A stretch of DNA of 64,000 nt from Bryobacteraceae bacterium. GTDB taxonomy: Bacteria; Acidobacteriota; Terriglobia; Bryobacterales; Bryobacteraceae. The position numbers and the translations under genes were made by a program. Every line of letters begins with the position of its first letter. The first letter of the stretch is position 1. Shown here piece by piece: positions 17,672-25,662 of this stretch. The notes under the pieces were generated by a model. That model ran no database searches. It worked only from the letters and a program-made list of their open reading frames with translations, and was not told the origin of the DNA. The DNA lies in assembly GCA_019752335.1 (NCBI GenBank), contig JAIEMJ010000011.1, positions 234,873 to 298,872 on the forward strand, written 5' to 3'.

Positions 17672-17801
17672 CACGTATACCGACTTTTTCTGAGCCCCTA
17701 AGAGGCGGGGTACGTTAACGAATTATGCCGTTTTTCTGGCGTTTTCGGCTTCCGCCGGGGGACAACTTCAGACAGAAGCAACGAATCCTCCGGTCAAGGC
17801 A

Positions 17802-18740
17802 CTAGGCATCCTGATGGTCATGGAAGAAGTCGACGATGGCCAGCTTCTTCTTCTCGGAGATCTCGCCCGTGAGCTTGTCCATCTCCGCGCGCGGCATCGG
17901 ACGAAAAGCCTTGGCGATGGCGATGTTCTGCTCGATATGTTCCAGCTTCGGCATCCCGCAAACCGCCGAAGCCACCGGTAGCGACATCGAATAACGCACC
18001 AGATTCTCAATCGACGTTTCGCCCAGCAGCTTCTCTTGCGCGAAGACCTTCATCGCCGTCACGCCCATCTTCTTCTTCAAAGCCACCGGCAGGGCAATCT
18101 GCTCAAAGCTGCGCGGCATGCCATCCACCATCCCCAGCCGTCCGGCGTTCAGTGCCATCTGCGTGGAGTTGAAGTCATTCCGCTCCAAAGCCAGCTTCAG
18201 CACCTCGGGATTCGTGTGGCACGTGATGCCGATATTGCGCGCCACCTTCTGGTCCCGCAGCTTGTAGAGCACCTTCAGCACGCCCGCTTCCGCGGCCTCG
18301 AGATCCTGTTGGCTGGTAAGGCTGTGGATGTGCAGCAAGTCGACGTGATCCGTCCGCAAGCGCTTCAGCGACCCTTCAATCATGCGCGCCGCGCCGTCGG
18401 CGTCGCGCGCCCCACACTTGGTGACGAGAAACACCTTGTCGCGCCGGCCCACCAGCGCTTCGCCCACCCAGCTTTCGCTTTGGCCGTTGCCGTAGCCCTG
18501 CGCCGTATCGACGTAGGTGATGCCCGCGTCTAGCGCCTTATGCAAGGCGGGAATCGCCTTCTCGGGCGTGCCGTAAGCCAGGAAACGGCTGCCACAGCCG
18601 AAGGCTAGCGCCGAGACGCGCGCCCCCGTGGAGCCCAGCAAACGAGTCGGCATTTGGCTTTCGGCGTGGAGCGGCGCGAGCGAAGCCATGGCGGAAGCAA
18701 AGAGAAAATCGCGGCGGGAGCCAGTCATAGGAATCATCAT
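17802..18740 (-). CDS. Tat-exported aldo/keto reductase
   Basis: NADPH-type aldo/keto reductase fold, 312 residues. The N-terminal twin-arginine signal GSRRDFLFASAMASLAPL predicts export in folded form. The catalytic tetrad is recognisable: Asp and Tyr in DTAQGYGNG, Lys in LVTKCG, His in LLHIHS. The cofactor region toward the end (VASAVCGMPKLEHIEQNIAIA) is modified. Exported AKRs of this kind are common in acidobacteria, and their substrates are unknown. The start at 18740 is taken because it overlaps the YjbQ stop as ATGA, implying translational coupling; 18728 is an alternative. Confidence 0.88.
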   Translation of the reverse strand: MMIPMTGSRRDFLFASAMASLAPLHAESQMPTRLLGSTGARVSALAFGCGSRFLAYGTPEKAIPALHKALDAGITYVDTAQGYGNGQSESWVGEALVGRRDKVFLVTKCGARDADGAARMIEGSLKRLRTDHVDLLHIHSLTSQQDLEAAEAGVLKVLYKLRDQKVARNIGITCHTNPEVLKLALERNDFNSTQMALNAGRLGMVDGMPRSFEQIALPVALKKKMGVTAMKVFAQEKLLGETSIENLVRYSMSLPVASAVCGMPKLEHIEQNIAIAKAFRPMPRAEMDKLTGEISEKKKLAIVDFFHDHQDA

Positions 18741-19156
18741 ACTCCAAGCAGATGCAGCACCACGCCGCGCGTGTGCGGCTGCGTGCGATGCTCAAAAACA
18801 TAAATGCCTTGCCAGGTTCCCAGCGCCAGCGTCCCTTGCACCAGCGGAATCGACAGCGACACATCGGTGAGCGCCGCGCGGATATGCGCCGGCATGTCGT
18901 CCGGCCCTTCGATCGTGTGCCGGTAGAGCCGGTTATCCTCGGGCACCAGCCGCGTGAAGTGCTGATTCAGGTCATGCACCACATCGGGGTCAGCGTTCTC
19001 TTGAATCGTCAACGACGCCGACGTGTGCTGAATAAAGACGGTGAGTAAACCCGTGGTGAAACCCTGGGCATCCACCCAGGCCCCTACCTGTCGCGTAATG
19101 TCGTAGAGCCCCTGCCCGCGCGTGCGGACCTCCAGGCGATGCGTTCCCTGCTGCAT
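18737..19156 (-). CDS. YjbQ family (UPF0047) protein
   Basis: Protein of 139 residues, the usual length for this family. Hallmarks are TVFIQHTSASLTIQENADP, a His and acidic cluster proposed to bind metal, and GTWQGIYVFEHR near the end. Some members have thiamin-phosphate-synthase-like activity, but the physiological role is not settled. The ATG at 19156 (MQQGTHRLEVRTRGQGLYDI) is chosen to match the family N-terminus. The gene is divergent from the M28 peptidase, with 27 bases between starts, and its stop overlaps the aldo/keto reductase start. Confidence 0.92.
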   Translation of the reverse strand: MQQGTHRLEVRTRGQGLYDITRQVGAWVDAQGFTTGLLTVFIQHTSASLTIQENADPDVVHDLNQHFTRLVPEDNRLYRHTIEGPDDMPAHIRAALTDVSLSIPLVQGTLALGTWQGIYVFEHRTQPHTRGVVLHLLGV

Positions 19157-19183
19157 AAGTTCTGAGTATGGCAGTCTGGAAGG

Positions 19184-20584
19184 ATGTACCGGCTGAGTCC
19201 CCTTCTTTTGATATCGTTCGCGCAAGCGCAATTGCCCCCCGGACTGGTCACCGCCGACGCCCTGAAGGCGCACGTCTCATTCCTGGCCTCCGACGCTCTC
19301 GAAGGCCGCAACTCGCCCAGCAAGGGCCTCGACATCGCCGCCGAGTACATCGCCTCCCGCTTCCGCGCCCTCGGACTCAAGCCCCTGGGCGACGACGGCT
19401 ACTTCCAAACCGCCGACTGGACCCGCAGCCAAGTCAATCCCGAAGGCTTCCAACTGACACTCGAAGCAAGCGGCAAAAAATACGAAATTCCCTATAGCCA
19501 GGTGATTCTGGAGCCCGCGCCGAAGACCGCGCTCGCCGGCGTCACCATGACGCGGCTCACGCTCGAACAGGCGTCCCAAGCCAGCGATGACACCCTCCGC
19601 GGCCAAGCCCTGCTGATCAATCTGCCGCCGCTTGACCGGCCCGTGATGCAGCGCTACGCCGCTCTGCGCCGCCGTCTGCTGAAGCTCGCCCCCACAGCCG
19701 TCGTGCTCATCGCCGAAGGCCAGGCGCCCCCCTCACGCGGCGGCGCCACGCTGCGCTCCGTGGCCGATACGCCCTTACTGCCGGCGGTGATCATCCGTCA
19801 GCCAGAACTGGCTTCGCTCACCGAAGCCAAGCTCACCTTGAATCTGGCCCCGGCCCTCGAAACGCCCGCCAAGATGCGCAACGTCGCCGCGCTGCTCGAA
19901 GGCGAAGACCTGCGCGACCAGGCCGTCCTCGTCAGCGCGCACTATGACCATTTGGGCCTGGCCACTAGCGGCCCGGACACCGTCTACAACGGCGCCAACG
20001 ACAACGCCAGCGGCGTGGCTGGAGTGCTCGAAGTTGCGGCGGCGCTCGCCAAGTTGCCCGCCAAGCCCCGGCGCAGCGTGCTCTTTCTCACCTTCTTTGC
20101 CGAAGAAAAAGGACTCCTCGGCGCGCGCCATTACACCCTGCATCCGCTGTTGCCGCTGGCCCAAACCGTGGCCAACCTGAACTTCGAACAACTCGGCCGC
20201 ACCGATTCGAGCGAAGGACCGAACCTCGACATGGTCAACCTCACCGGCTTCGACTTCTCGAATCTGAAAGACACGCTCGCCGCAGCGGGAGCCCTAACCG
20301 GCGTCCGCCTGGTCAAGAACGAAAAATCGAGCGATGCGTTCTTTGGCGCCAGCGACAACCAGCCCTTCGCCGATCGCTGCGTAGTCGCCCACACCGCCAG
20401 CGTCACCTACGAGTTTCCCGACTATCACCAGCTAGGCGATGAGTGGCGCAAGCTCGACTACGACAACATGGCCAAGGTGGTGCGGATGCTCGGCACAGGC
20501 GTCCTGCTCCTGGCGAACCAGCAGACCCGCCCCGCCTACGACGCGGAAAATTCGGCCACCGCGAACTACCGCAATTGCCGGTAG
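19184..20584 (+). CDS. secreted M28-family zinc aminopeptidase
   Basis: Exported metallopeptidase of 466 residues with a signal peptide (MYRLSPLLLISFAQA). An inserted PA-like domain covers roughly residues 95-220. The di-zinc core shows VSAHYDHLG, NGANDNASGVAGVLEVAAAL and LFLTFFAEEKGLLGARHY with the general-base Glu, then a His near AHTASVTYEFPDYHQLGD. Such enzymes trim N-terminal residues from peptides outside the cytoplasm. It lies 186 bases before the Oar-like receptor and may be independent of it. Confidence 0.92.
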   Translation: MYRLSPLLLISFAQAQLPPGLVTADALKAHVSFLASDALEGRNSPSKGLDIAAEYIASRFRALGLKPLGDDGYFQTADWTRSQVNPEGFQLTLEASGKKYEIPYSQVILEPAPKTALAGVTMTRLTLEQASQASDDTLRGQALLINLPPLDRPVMQRYAALRRRLLKLAPTAVVLIAEGQAPPSRGGATLRSVADTPLLPAVIIRQPELASLTEAKLTLNLAPALETPAKMRNVAALLEGEDLRDQAVLVSAHYDHLGLATSGPDTVYNGANDNASGVAGVLEVAAALAKLPAKPRRSVLFLTFFAEEKGLLGARHYTLHPLLPLAQTVANLNFEQLGRTDSSEGPNLDMVNLTGFDFSNLKDTLAAAGALTGVRLVKNEKSSDAFFGASDNQPFADRCVVAHTASVTYEFPDYHQLGDEWRKLDYDNMAKVVRMLGTGVLLLANQQTRPAYDAENSATANYRNCR

Positions 20585-20770
20585 GACAAAGTACACTCGC
20601 GGCTGGTCCGCCGAACCCCAATAGAATCAATCACTCTCCGCTTCGTTTCGTTGTCCCCCGCCCGGCCCGGTAACCAGATTGTGATAGAGTAAAAGTCGCT
20701 TTGGTCGGTTCCCTAACGGGACCCGTTTTGTCTCAACGTCCGAGTCCCCAACCCATGGAGGTTAGTCTAT

Positions 20771-23700
20771 ATGCAGACACGTCTGCTTTCCGTATTTCTA
20801 TTTCTCGCCAGCGCCGCTTTCGCCCAGACCTTGGGCGACGTCTCCGGTGAAGTCCGCGACGCCAGCGGCGCCGCGATTCCCGGCGTCAAGGTCGTCATCA
20901 CCAACACCGCCACCGGCGCCGCCCGCGACACGCTGTCCAACGACGCGGGCTCGTACGCCTTTCCCGCACTCACCCCCGGCGCTTATACGCTTCGCGCCGA
21001 AAAGCAAGGCTTCAAGGCCGCCAGCAGCACGTCGTTTGACCTGCAGGTGCAACAGAGTGCCCGCCTCGACTTAACCCTCGAAGTCGGCTCCACGTCGGAC
21101 TCGGTGGAAGTAAACGCCTCCGGCGCCATTCTCCAGACCGAGAACGCGACCGTCGGCACGGTCGTCGAGCAGAAGCGCATCGTCGAATTGCCCCTCAACG
21201 GCCGCAACTACCTCGCGCTCACCGCCCTGGCCCCCAATGTCAGCTTCGGCTTCCCGTCCGCCGGCCAGGCTGACGGACGCCAAGGTGGCGATCGCGCCAA
21301 CCAGAACATCTCCGTCGCCGGGCAGCGCAACAACTTCAACCGCTTCACGCTGGACGGAGTCGAAAATACGGATCCGAATTTCAACACTTACGTCATCTTC
21401 CCCTCGGCAGAAGCCCTGCAGGAGTTCAAGGTACAGAGCGGCGTCTACCCCGCCGAGTTTGGCCGTGGCGCCACGCAGATCAACGTCTCCACCAAGGGCG
21501 GCGGCAACGCCTACCACGGCGCGCTGTACGAGTTCCTTCGCAACGACAAGCTCGACGCCAAGAACTACGCCTTCACCACCAACCGTCCCCGCAAGGACCC
21601 CTTCAAGTGGAACCAGTTCGGCTTTGTGCTCAGCGGCCCCGTGACGATTCCGAAACTCTTCGACGGCAAGAACCGCCTCTTCTTCATGACGAACTACGAA
21701 TGGTTCCGCCAGCGCCGCCAGGTGCAGGGCGTCTACAACCTTCCTTCGGTCGCCATGCGCGGTGGCAACTTCAATGAGGTGCCACTCGGCATCTTCGATC
21801 CCCTTACCCGCGCTCCCGGCACGCAGAACGGCGTCAGCCTCACCACGGCGACGCCCTTTCCCAATAACACCATTCCCACGTCGCGGTTCAACCCCATCTC
21901 CCAGCGCTTGCTCGCCTTCTATCCCTCGCCGAACCTCCCGGGCCTGCAGAACAACTACACCACCGCTTTGGGCCGCCCCGTGGACAAAGATCAGTTCATT
22001 CAGCGTTTCGACTTTGTCGAATCCTCGAAGTCAAACTGGTTTGGCCGTTATAGCCGCAGCGAAGAGAACCAGATCAACGAAAATCTCTTCCAAAATGGTG
22101 AAGCCATCATCACCAAAGCGACCCAGTGGATGTTTTCGAATACCCGCGTACTCACCAATACCCTCGTCAATGAGTTTCGTTTTGGCCGTACGAGCTTTTA
22201 CAACACCACCGGTCCGGAATTGGCTTTCAAGACCGACGTCGTCGGCGCTCTTGCGATTCCCGGCCTCGCCAGCGGACCGCCCGTGCAGTGGGGCATCCCC
22301 TCTGTCGGTATCGATACCTTCTCCGGCTTCGGCAATAGCTCCGAGGGCCCCTATGAGAACAACAACTCCGCCATGCAGTTCATCAACAACGTGAGCTGGA
22401 TTCGCGGCAAGCACAACATCAAGTTCGGTGGCGAGGTTCGCCGCGACGCTTACAACCAGGTAGGCAATCAGTTCGCCCGCGGCCAGTTCAGCTTCATCAC
22501 CACTTCCACCAACAGCTTCCGCGTAGAGAACAACGCGCAAGGCCAACCCGTGGCGCGCGCCTTCGGCGGCAACGCCTTTGCCGACTACCATCTTGGCCAG
22601 ATCAACCAGTCGGAAGCCGCCGTGGCCATTGGCCGCGCTCAGTTCCGGGCTACTGGCTTTGCTTTCTTCATCGACGATACCTGGCGCGTCAGTTCCAAGC
22701 TCACCTTGAGCATGGGCTTGCGTTATGAGAACACTCCTCCCTGGGAAGACCAGACCGGCACGCTCTTCAATGCGATCGTTCCCAACGACATCCGTCCCAC
22801 GGACTTCCGTAACGCTCCGGTCACCGATCTCTCGAAGCACCCGTACTTCATGCGCCAGGGTCCGGCCCGCCAGAATTGCTACGAAGGCATCAACATCCGC
22901 TGGATCGCCAACCCCAACGCTGCTTTCGCCGCTCCCTTCGGCGCTCCCCAAACCCGCTGTGACGGCTCACTCAGCAACCGCCTCGTGGCCCGCGACAACA
23001 ACGACTGGGCGCCCCGCTTCGGCGCCAGCTACCAGTTGAACGACAAGACCGTCATCCGCACGGGCGTCGGTATGTTCTACTCGCAGGACACCGGCAATCC
23101 GCGCTTCGACATGGCGCGCAACATCGCCGGCCGCCTCCGCGACAACGCCAACACGCTCACGCCGAATCTCACCTGGCAGAACTCCCTCGCCAGCATCGCC
23201 GGCGGCGTCGCCGGTGTCTTCACGCCCTATTCGTTTGCCAACCCTTACGATCGGCGCACGCCTTACTCGATGCAGTACATCTTCAACGTGCAGCGCGAGA
23301 TCTCGAAGGACCTCGTGGCCGAAGTCGGCTACATTGGCAGCATTAGCCATCGCCTTGAAGGTCTCCGGGCCATCAACGAGTCCTTGCCTGCTCCGCGCGC
23401 GCTCGGCATTCCCGAACGTCAACGCGCTCCGTTCCCCGAGTTCGGCCGCATTCAATTGGTCGACAACGGTGGCAACGGCAACTACAACTCGCTCGGCGCC
23501 AAGCTCACCAAACGCTACTCGGCGGGGCTCACCATGCTGATGAGCTACACCTGGGCTCGTGCCATCGATACGTCGTCGGCCATTCGCAACCAGGGTGGCG
23601 ATACGCTCTTCCCGCAGAATAGCTACTGCCGCGCTTGCGAGCGTGCTCGCTCCAGCTTCGACACCAATCAGCGCTTTGTTACCTCCTTCCAGTGGGAACT

Positions 23701-24214
23701 CCCGTTTGGCAAGGGTAAGCAATTCAACATCGCCAACAAGGCGCTCAACGCGATCGCTGGCGGATGGGAAGTCGGCAGCATCATCACCTTGCAGTCGGGC
23801 TTCCCCATGACCATCACGCAGTCGGGTGACCCTTCGAACACCGGCGGCCAGTTCGACCGTCCCATCGCCTCCGGCGACAAGCCGGAATTGCCCCGTGGCC
23901 AGCAGGACCCGCAGCGCTTCTTCAACACCGCCGCGTTCCTTCGTACCCCGGACGGCAGCTTCGGCAATGTGGGCCGCAACACGCTCAACTCACCCGGCAT
24001 CATCGGTTGGGATTCGAGCCTATTGAAGAACTTCACCATGCCTTACAGCGAGACCCATCGTCTCCAGTTCCGCTTCGAAGGGTTCAACATGGGCAACCAC
24101 CCGAATTGGGGCAATCCGAACACCAATCTGAACGCCGGCGTCAATTTCGGTACCATCACCGGTACGCGTACGAACATGCGCCAGTTACAATTGGCCCTTC
24201 GCTACACGTTCTAA
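20771..24214 (+). CDS. Oar-like TonB-dependent outer-membrane receptor with carboxypeptidase regulatory-like domain
   Basis: Large outer-membrane protein of 1147 residues. A signal peptide (MQTRLLSVFLFLASAAFAQ) is followed by an N-terminal carboxypeptidase-regulatory-like domain (about 20-110: GEVRDASGAAIPGVKVVITN). Next come a plug (about 115-260: RIVELPLNGRNYLALTALAP and FTLDGVENTDPNFNTYV) and a long beta-barrel ending in Phe (LQLALRYTF). This is the architecture of the many Oar/CarboxypepD_reg-like receptors of acidobacteria, usually thought to bind large polymers or peptides; the ligand is unknown. GGAGG lies 9 bases before the ATG. The tonB-exbB-exbD genes at 55-58 kb could energise it. 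A terminator follows. Confidence 0.93.
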   Translation: MQTRLLSVFLFLASAAFAQTLGDVSGEVRDASGAAIPGVKVVITNTATGAARDTLSNDAGSYAFPALTPGAYTLRAEKQGFKAASSTSFDLQVQQSARLDLTLEVGSTSDSVEVNASGAILQTENATVGTVVEQKRIVELPLNGRNYLALTALAPNVSFGFPSAGQADGRQGGDRANQNISVAGQRNNFNRFTLDGVENTDPNFNTYVIFPSAEALQEFKVQSGVYPAEFGRGATQINVSTKGGGNAYHGALYEFLRNDKLDAKNYAFTTNRPRKDPFKWNQFGFVLSGPVTIPKLFDGKNRLFFMTNYEWFRQRRQVQGVYNLPSVAMRGGNFNEVPLGIFDPLTRAPGTQNGVSLTTATPFPNNTIPTSRFNPISQRLLAFYPSPNLPGLQNNYTTALGRPVDKDQFIQRFDFVESSKSNWFGRYSRSEENQINENLFQNGEAIITKATQWMFSNTRVLTNTLVNEFRFGRTSFYNTTGPELAFKTDVVGALAIPGLASGPPVQWGIPSVGIDTFSGFGNSSEGPYENNNSAMQFINNVSWIRGKHNIKFGGEVRRDAYNQVGNQFARGQFSFITTSTNSFRVENNAQGQPVARAFGGNAFADYHLGQINQSEAAVAIGRAQFRATGFAFFIDDTWRVSSKLTLSMGLRYENTPPWEDQTGTLFNAIVPNDIRPTDFRNAPVTDLSKHPYFMRQGPARQNCYEGINIRWIANPNAAFAAPFGAPQTRCDGSLSNRLVARDNNDWAPRFGASYQLNDKTVIRTGVGMFYSQDTGNPRFDMARNIAGRLRDNANTLTPNLTWQNSLASIAGGVAGVFTPYSFANPYDRRTPYSMQYIFNVQREISKDLVAEVGYIGSISHRLEGLRAINESLPAPRALGIPERQRAPFPEFGRIQLVDNGGNGNYNSLGAKLTKRYSAGLTMLMSYTWARAIDTSSAIRNQGGDTLFPQNSYCRACERARSSFDTNQRFVTSFQWELPFGKGKQFNIANKALNAIAGGWEVGSIITLQSGFPMTITQSGDPSNTGGQFDRPIASGDKPELPRGQQDPQRFFNTAAFLRTPDGSFGNVGRNTLNSPGIIGWDSSLLKNFTMPYSETHRLQFRFEGFNMGNHPNWGNPNTNLNAGVNFGTITGTRTNMRQLQLALRYTF

Positions 24215-24227
24215 GTTGTATCACCGT

Positions 24228-24250
24228 GGTTGCGGGCTTCAGCCCGCACC
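24228..24250. repeat. REP-like palindrome, GGTTRCGGGCTT type
   Basis: GGTTGCGGGCTTCAGCCCGC followed by ACC, a near-perfect hairpin (GCGGGCT-TC-AGCCCGC) just after the receptor stop. A second member with the same core, GGTTACGGGCTTTAGCCCCG, is at 36982-37005 in another intergenic region. Confidence 0.6.
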
Positions 24251-24254
24251 AAAC

Positions 24255-24284
24255 AAAAAGGCGGCCCCTCGGGGCCGCCTTTTT
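24255..24284. terminator. strong bidirectional intrinsic terminator
   Basis: Fourteen-base arms AAAAAGGCGGCCCC (24255-24268) and GGGGCCGCCTTTTT (24271-24284) are perfectly complementary around TC, so the effective loop is a few bases wider. The T-run follows the GC stem on the plus strand and the A-run gives a T-run on the minus strand. It therefore suits both the receptor and the convergent hydrolase that ends at 24298. Confidence 0.93.
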
Positions 24285-24297
24285 GTTTTGCTCGCGC

Positions 24298-25335
24298 CTA
24301 TAGCCAACGAACCAGCGAAGAAATAATCTGGTAGCCGTCCATAAACTTAAACGGCCACTCGCCCATCGTATAGTGCCCGCACGGTAACTTCGCCACTTCG
24401 TGCCGGATGCCGTGGTCGCGCACACAAGCGAGAATTTCCTCCGACAGATACGGCAGAAATGTCGTGTCGTACTCCGTATAAATGAACTTCTGCTGCTTAT
24501 GGCCGTGTGTGGCATACTTCGCCATGTAATTCACCGGACTGATGCACTGCCACAGCGCGCGCAGCCGCTCCATATCCAGGTGCTCGGCCAACGTCTTCTT
24601 GATGTGGATGGTTGAAAGCCCGGTCCAGACGACGTCGCTGAAGTGGGAACTGCAATGGTTAAAGACGTTCACCTTCAGCCGCGGATCGTGCGCCGAGGCC
24701 AGGAAAGCATAGCAGGACCCCAGGCTCGTGCCGACGATGCCCAGGCGGTCATAGCCTTGCTGCTCCAGCCAATCGAAGCAGGCGCGTGTATCCACCACGG
24801 CTTGGCGCGTGGCGTCGATGGTGCGGCAGATATTGGACGAGACGGCGTAGTCGGCGCGCGTGAGTTCGGCGGGCATGCGCTCATCGTGGTAGGGCAGGCT
24901 GAGGCGCAGGACGGTGGGGCCGAACCAGGCGATGCCCTGGCAGAGGCCGACATGCTGGGCGGCGTGCGAGTTCCAATGCGGCAGCACGACGACGGCGCGC
25001 CCCTGCGGATTGCGCCCGGGAAAGATGCGCGCCTGCACCGTGTTATTCGGGCCGTGGGGCGTCGAGTGCGGCGTGGTGAAGGTGAGCAGGTCGCCGTTCA
25101 CGGCAAAGTCAGCCGGGGGCGGATAGCCGAAAAATTCGTCGCTGTGGGCGATGATGTGGCGATTCAGGTCGGCGAGGTCGCCTTCAGGGGAATGGCCATT
25201 GGCGCTGACAATTCGGGGCCAGTTGGCCGTGTAGTCCAGCCCCCAGTCAAACGGGCGCTCGACGCGATCAGTCGAGCGGAAACAGAGGTGATTCTCCCAA
25301 TTGTTGACCCAGTTGCTGTATGGCTTCTTCCACAT
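24298..25335 (-). CDS. alpha/beta hydrolase, ABHD18-like
   Basis: Alpha/beta hydrolase of 345 residues. The nucleophile elbow is GIVGTSLGSCYAF (GxSxG), the His probably lies in KLPCGHYTMGEWPF near the C-terminus, and an acidic residue is in YTEYDTTFLPY. The helix RTIDATRQAVVDTRACFDWL before the elbow and the overall layout resemble the ABHD18-like family, whose substrate is uncertain. No signal peptide is seen, so it is probably cytoplasmic. The start at 25335 (MWKKPYSNWVNNWENH) is chosen because an upstream in-frame reading is basic, low-complexity and overlaps the divergent small gene. Confidence 0.8.
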   Translation of the reverse strand: MWKKPYSNWVNNWENHLCFRSTDRVERPFDWGLDYTANWPRIVSANGHSPEGDLADLNRHIIAHSDEFFGYPPPADFAVNGDLLTFTTPHSTPHGPNNTVQARIFPGRNPQGRAVVVLPHWNSHAAQHVGLCQGIAWFGPTVLRLSLPYHDERMPAELTRADYAVSSNICRTIDATRQAVVDTRACFDWLEQQGYDRLGIVGTSLGSCYAFLASAHDPRLKVNVFNHCSSHFSDVVWTGLSTIHIKKTLAEHLDMERLRALWQCISPVNYMAKYATHGHKQQKFIYTEYDTTFLPYLSEEILACVRDHGIRHEVAKLPCGHYTMGEWPFKFMDGYQIISSLVRWL

Positions 25336-25426
25336 CGCGCGTATAAACCCAATGGTATCAGCCGCTCCAAGAAGACTGACGGCGAAGGGTACTGAAGCGC
25401 GCCCAAACTGCCGATAAACGCGCTGA

Positions 25427-25645
25427 ATGGCGATACGCTTACTCCTGCTCCTAATCCTGGCGACGGCCCTGATGGCAAAGGAATCGCCACGGACGATGGC
25501 GACGCGGCGTATCGTGAGCGCGCAGGCCTTTAGCGACAAGCGCGCCAAGGCCATGGACAGCATCAAACGGAAGAAGAAGATCCGCAAGAACTCCTTGCCA
25601 AAACCCAAATCGCATTGGGGTCCGCCGAAAACCAGACATAAGTAA
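25427..25645 (+). CDS. small lysine/arginine-rich exported peptide (hypothetical)
   Basis: Predicted 72-residue protein with a clean signal peptide (MAIRLLLLLILATALMA) and a strongly basic mature part of about 55 residues (SIKRKKKIRKNSLPKPKSHW) without cysteines. I do not recognise a family. It lies 17 bases before uup, facing the same way and divergent from the hydrolase. Codon choice looks coding, but the Shine-Dalgarno sequence is weak. It may be a nucleic-acid- or envelope-binding peptide, or a leader ORF for uup. Confidence 0.5.
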   Translation: MAIRLLLLLILATALMAKESPRTMATRRIVSAQAFSDKRAKAMDSIKRKKKIRKNSLPKPKSHWGPPKTRHK

Positions 25646-25662
25646 GCGACAATGAAGTTTGC

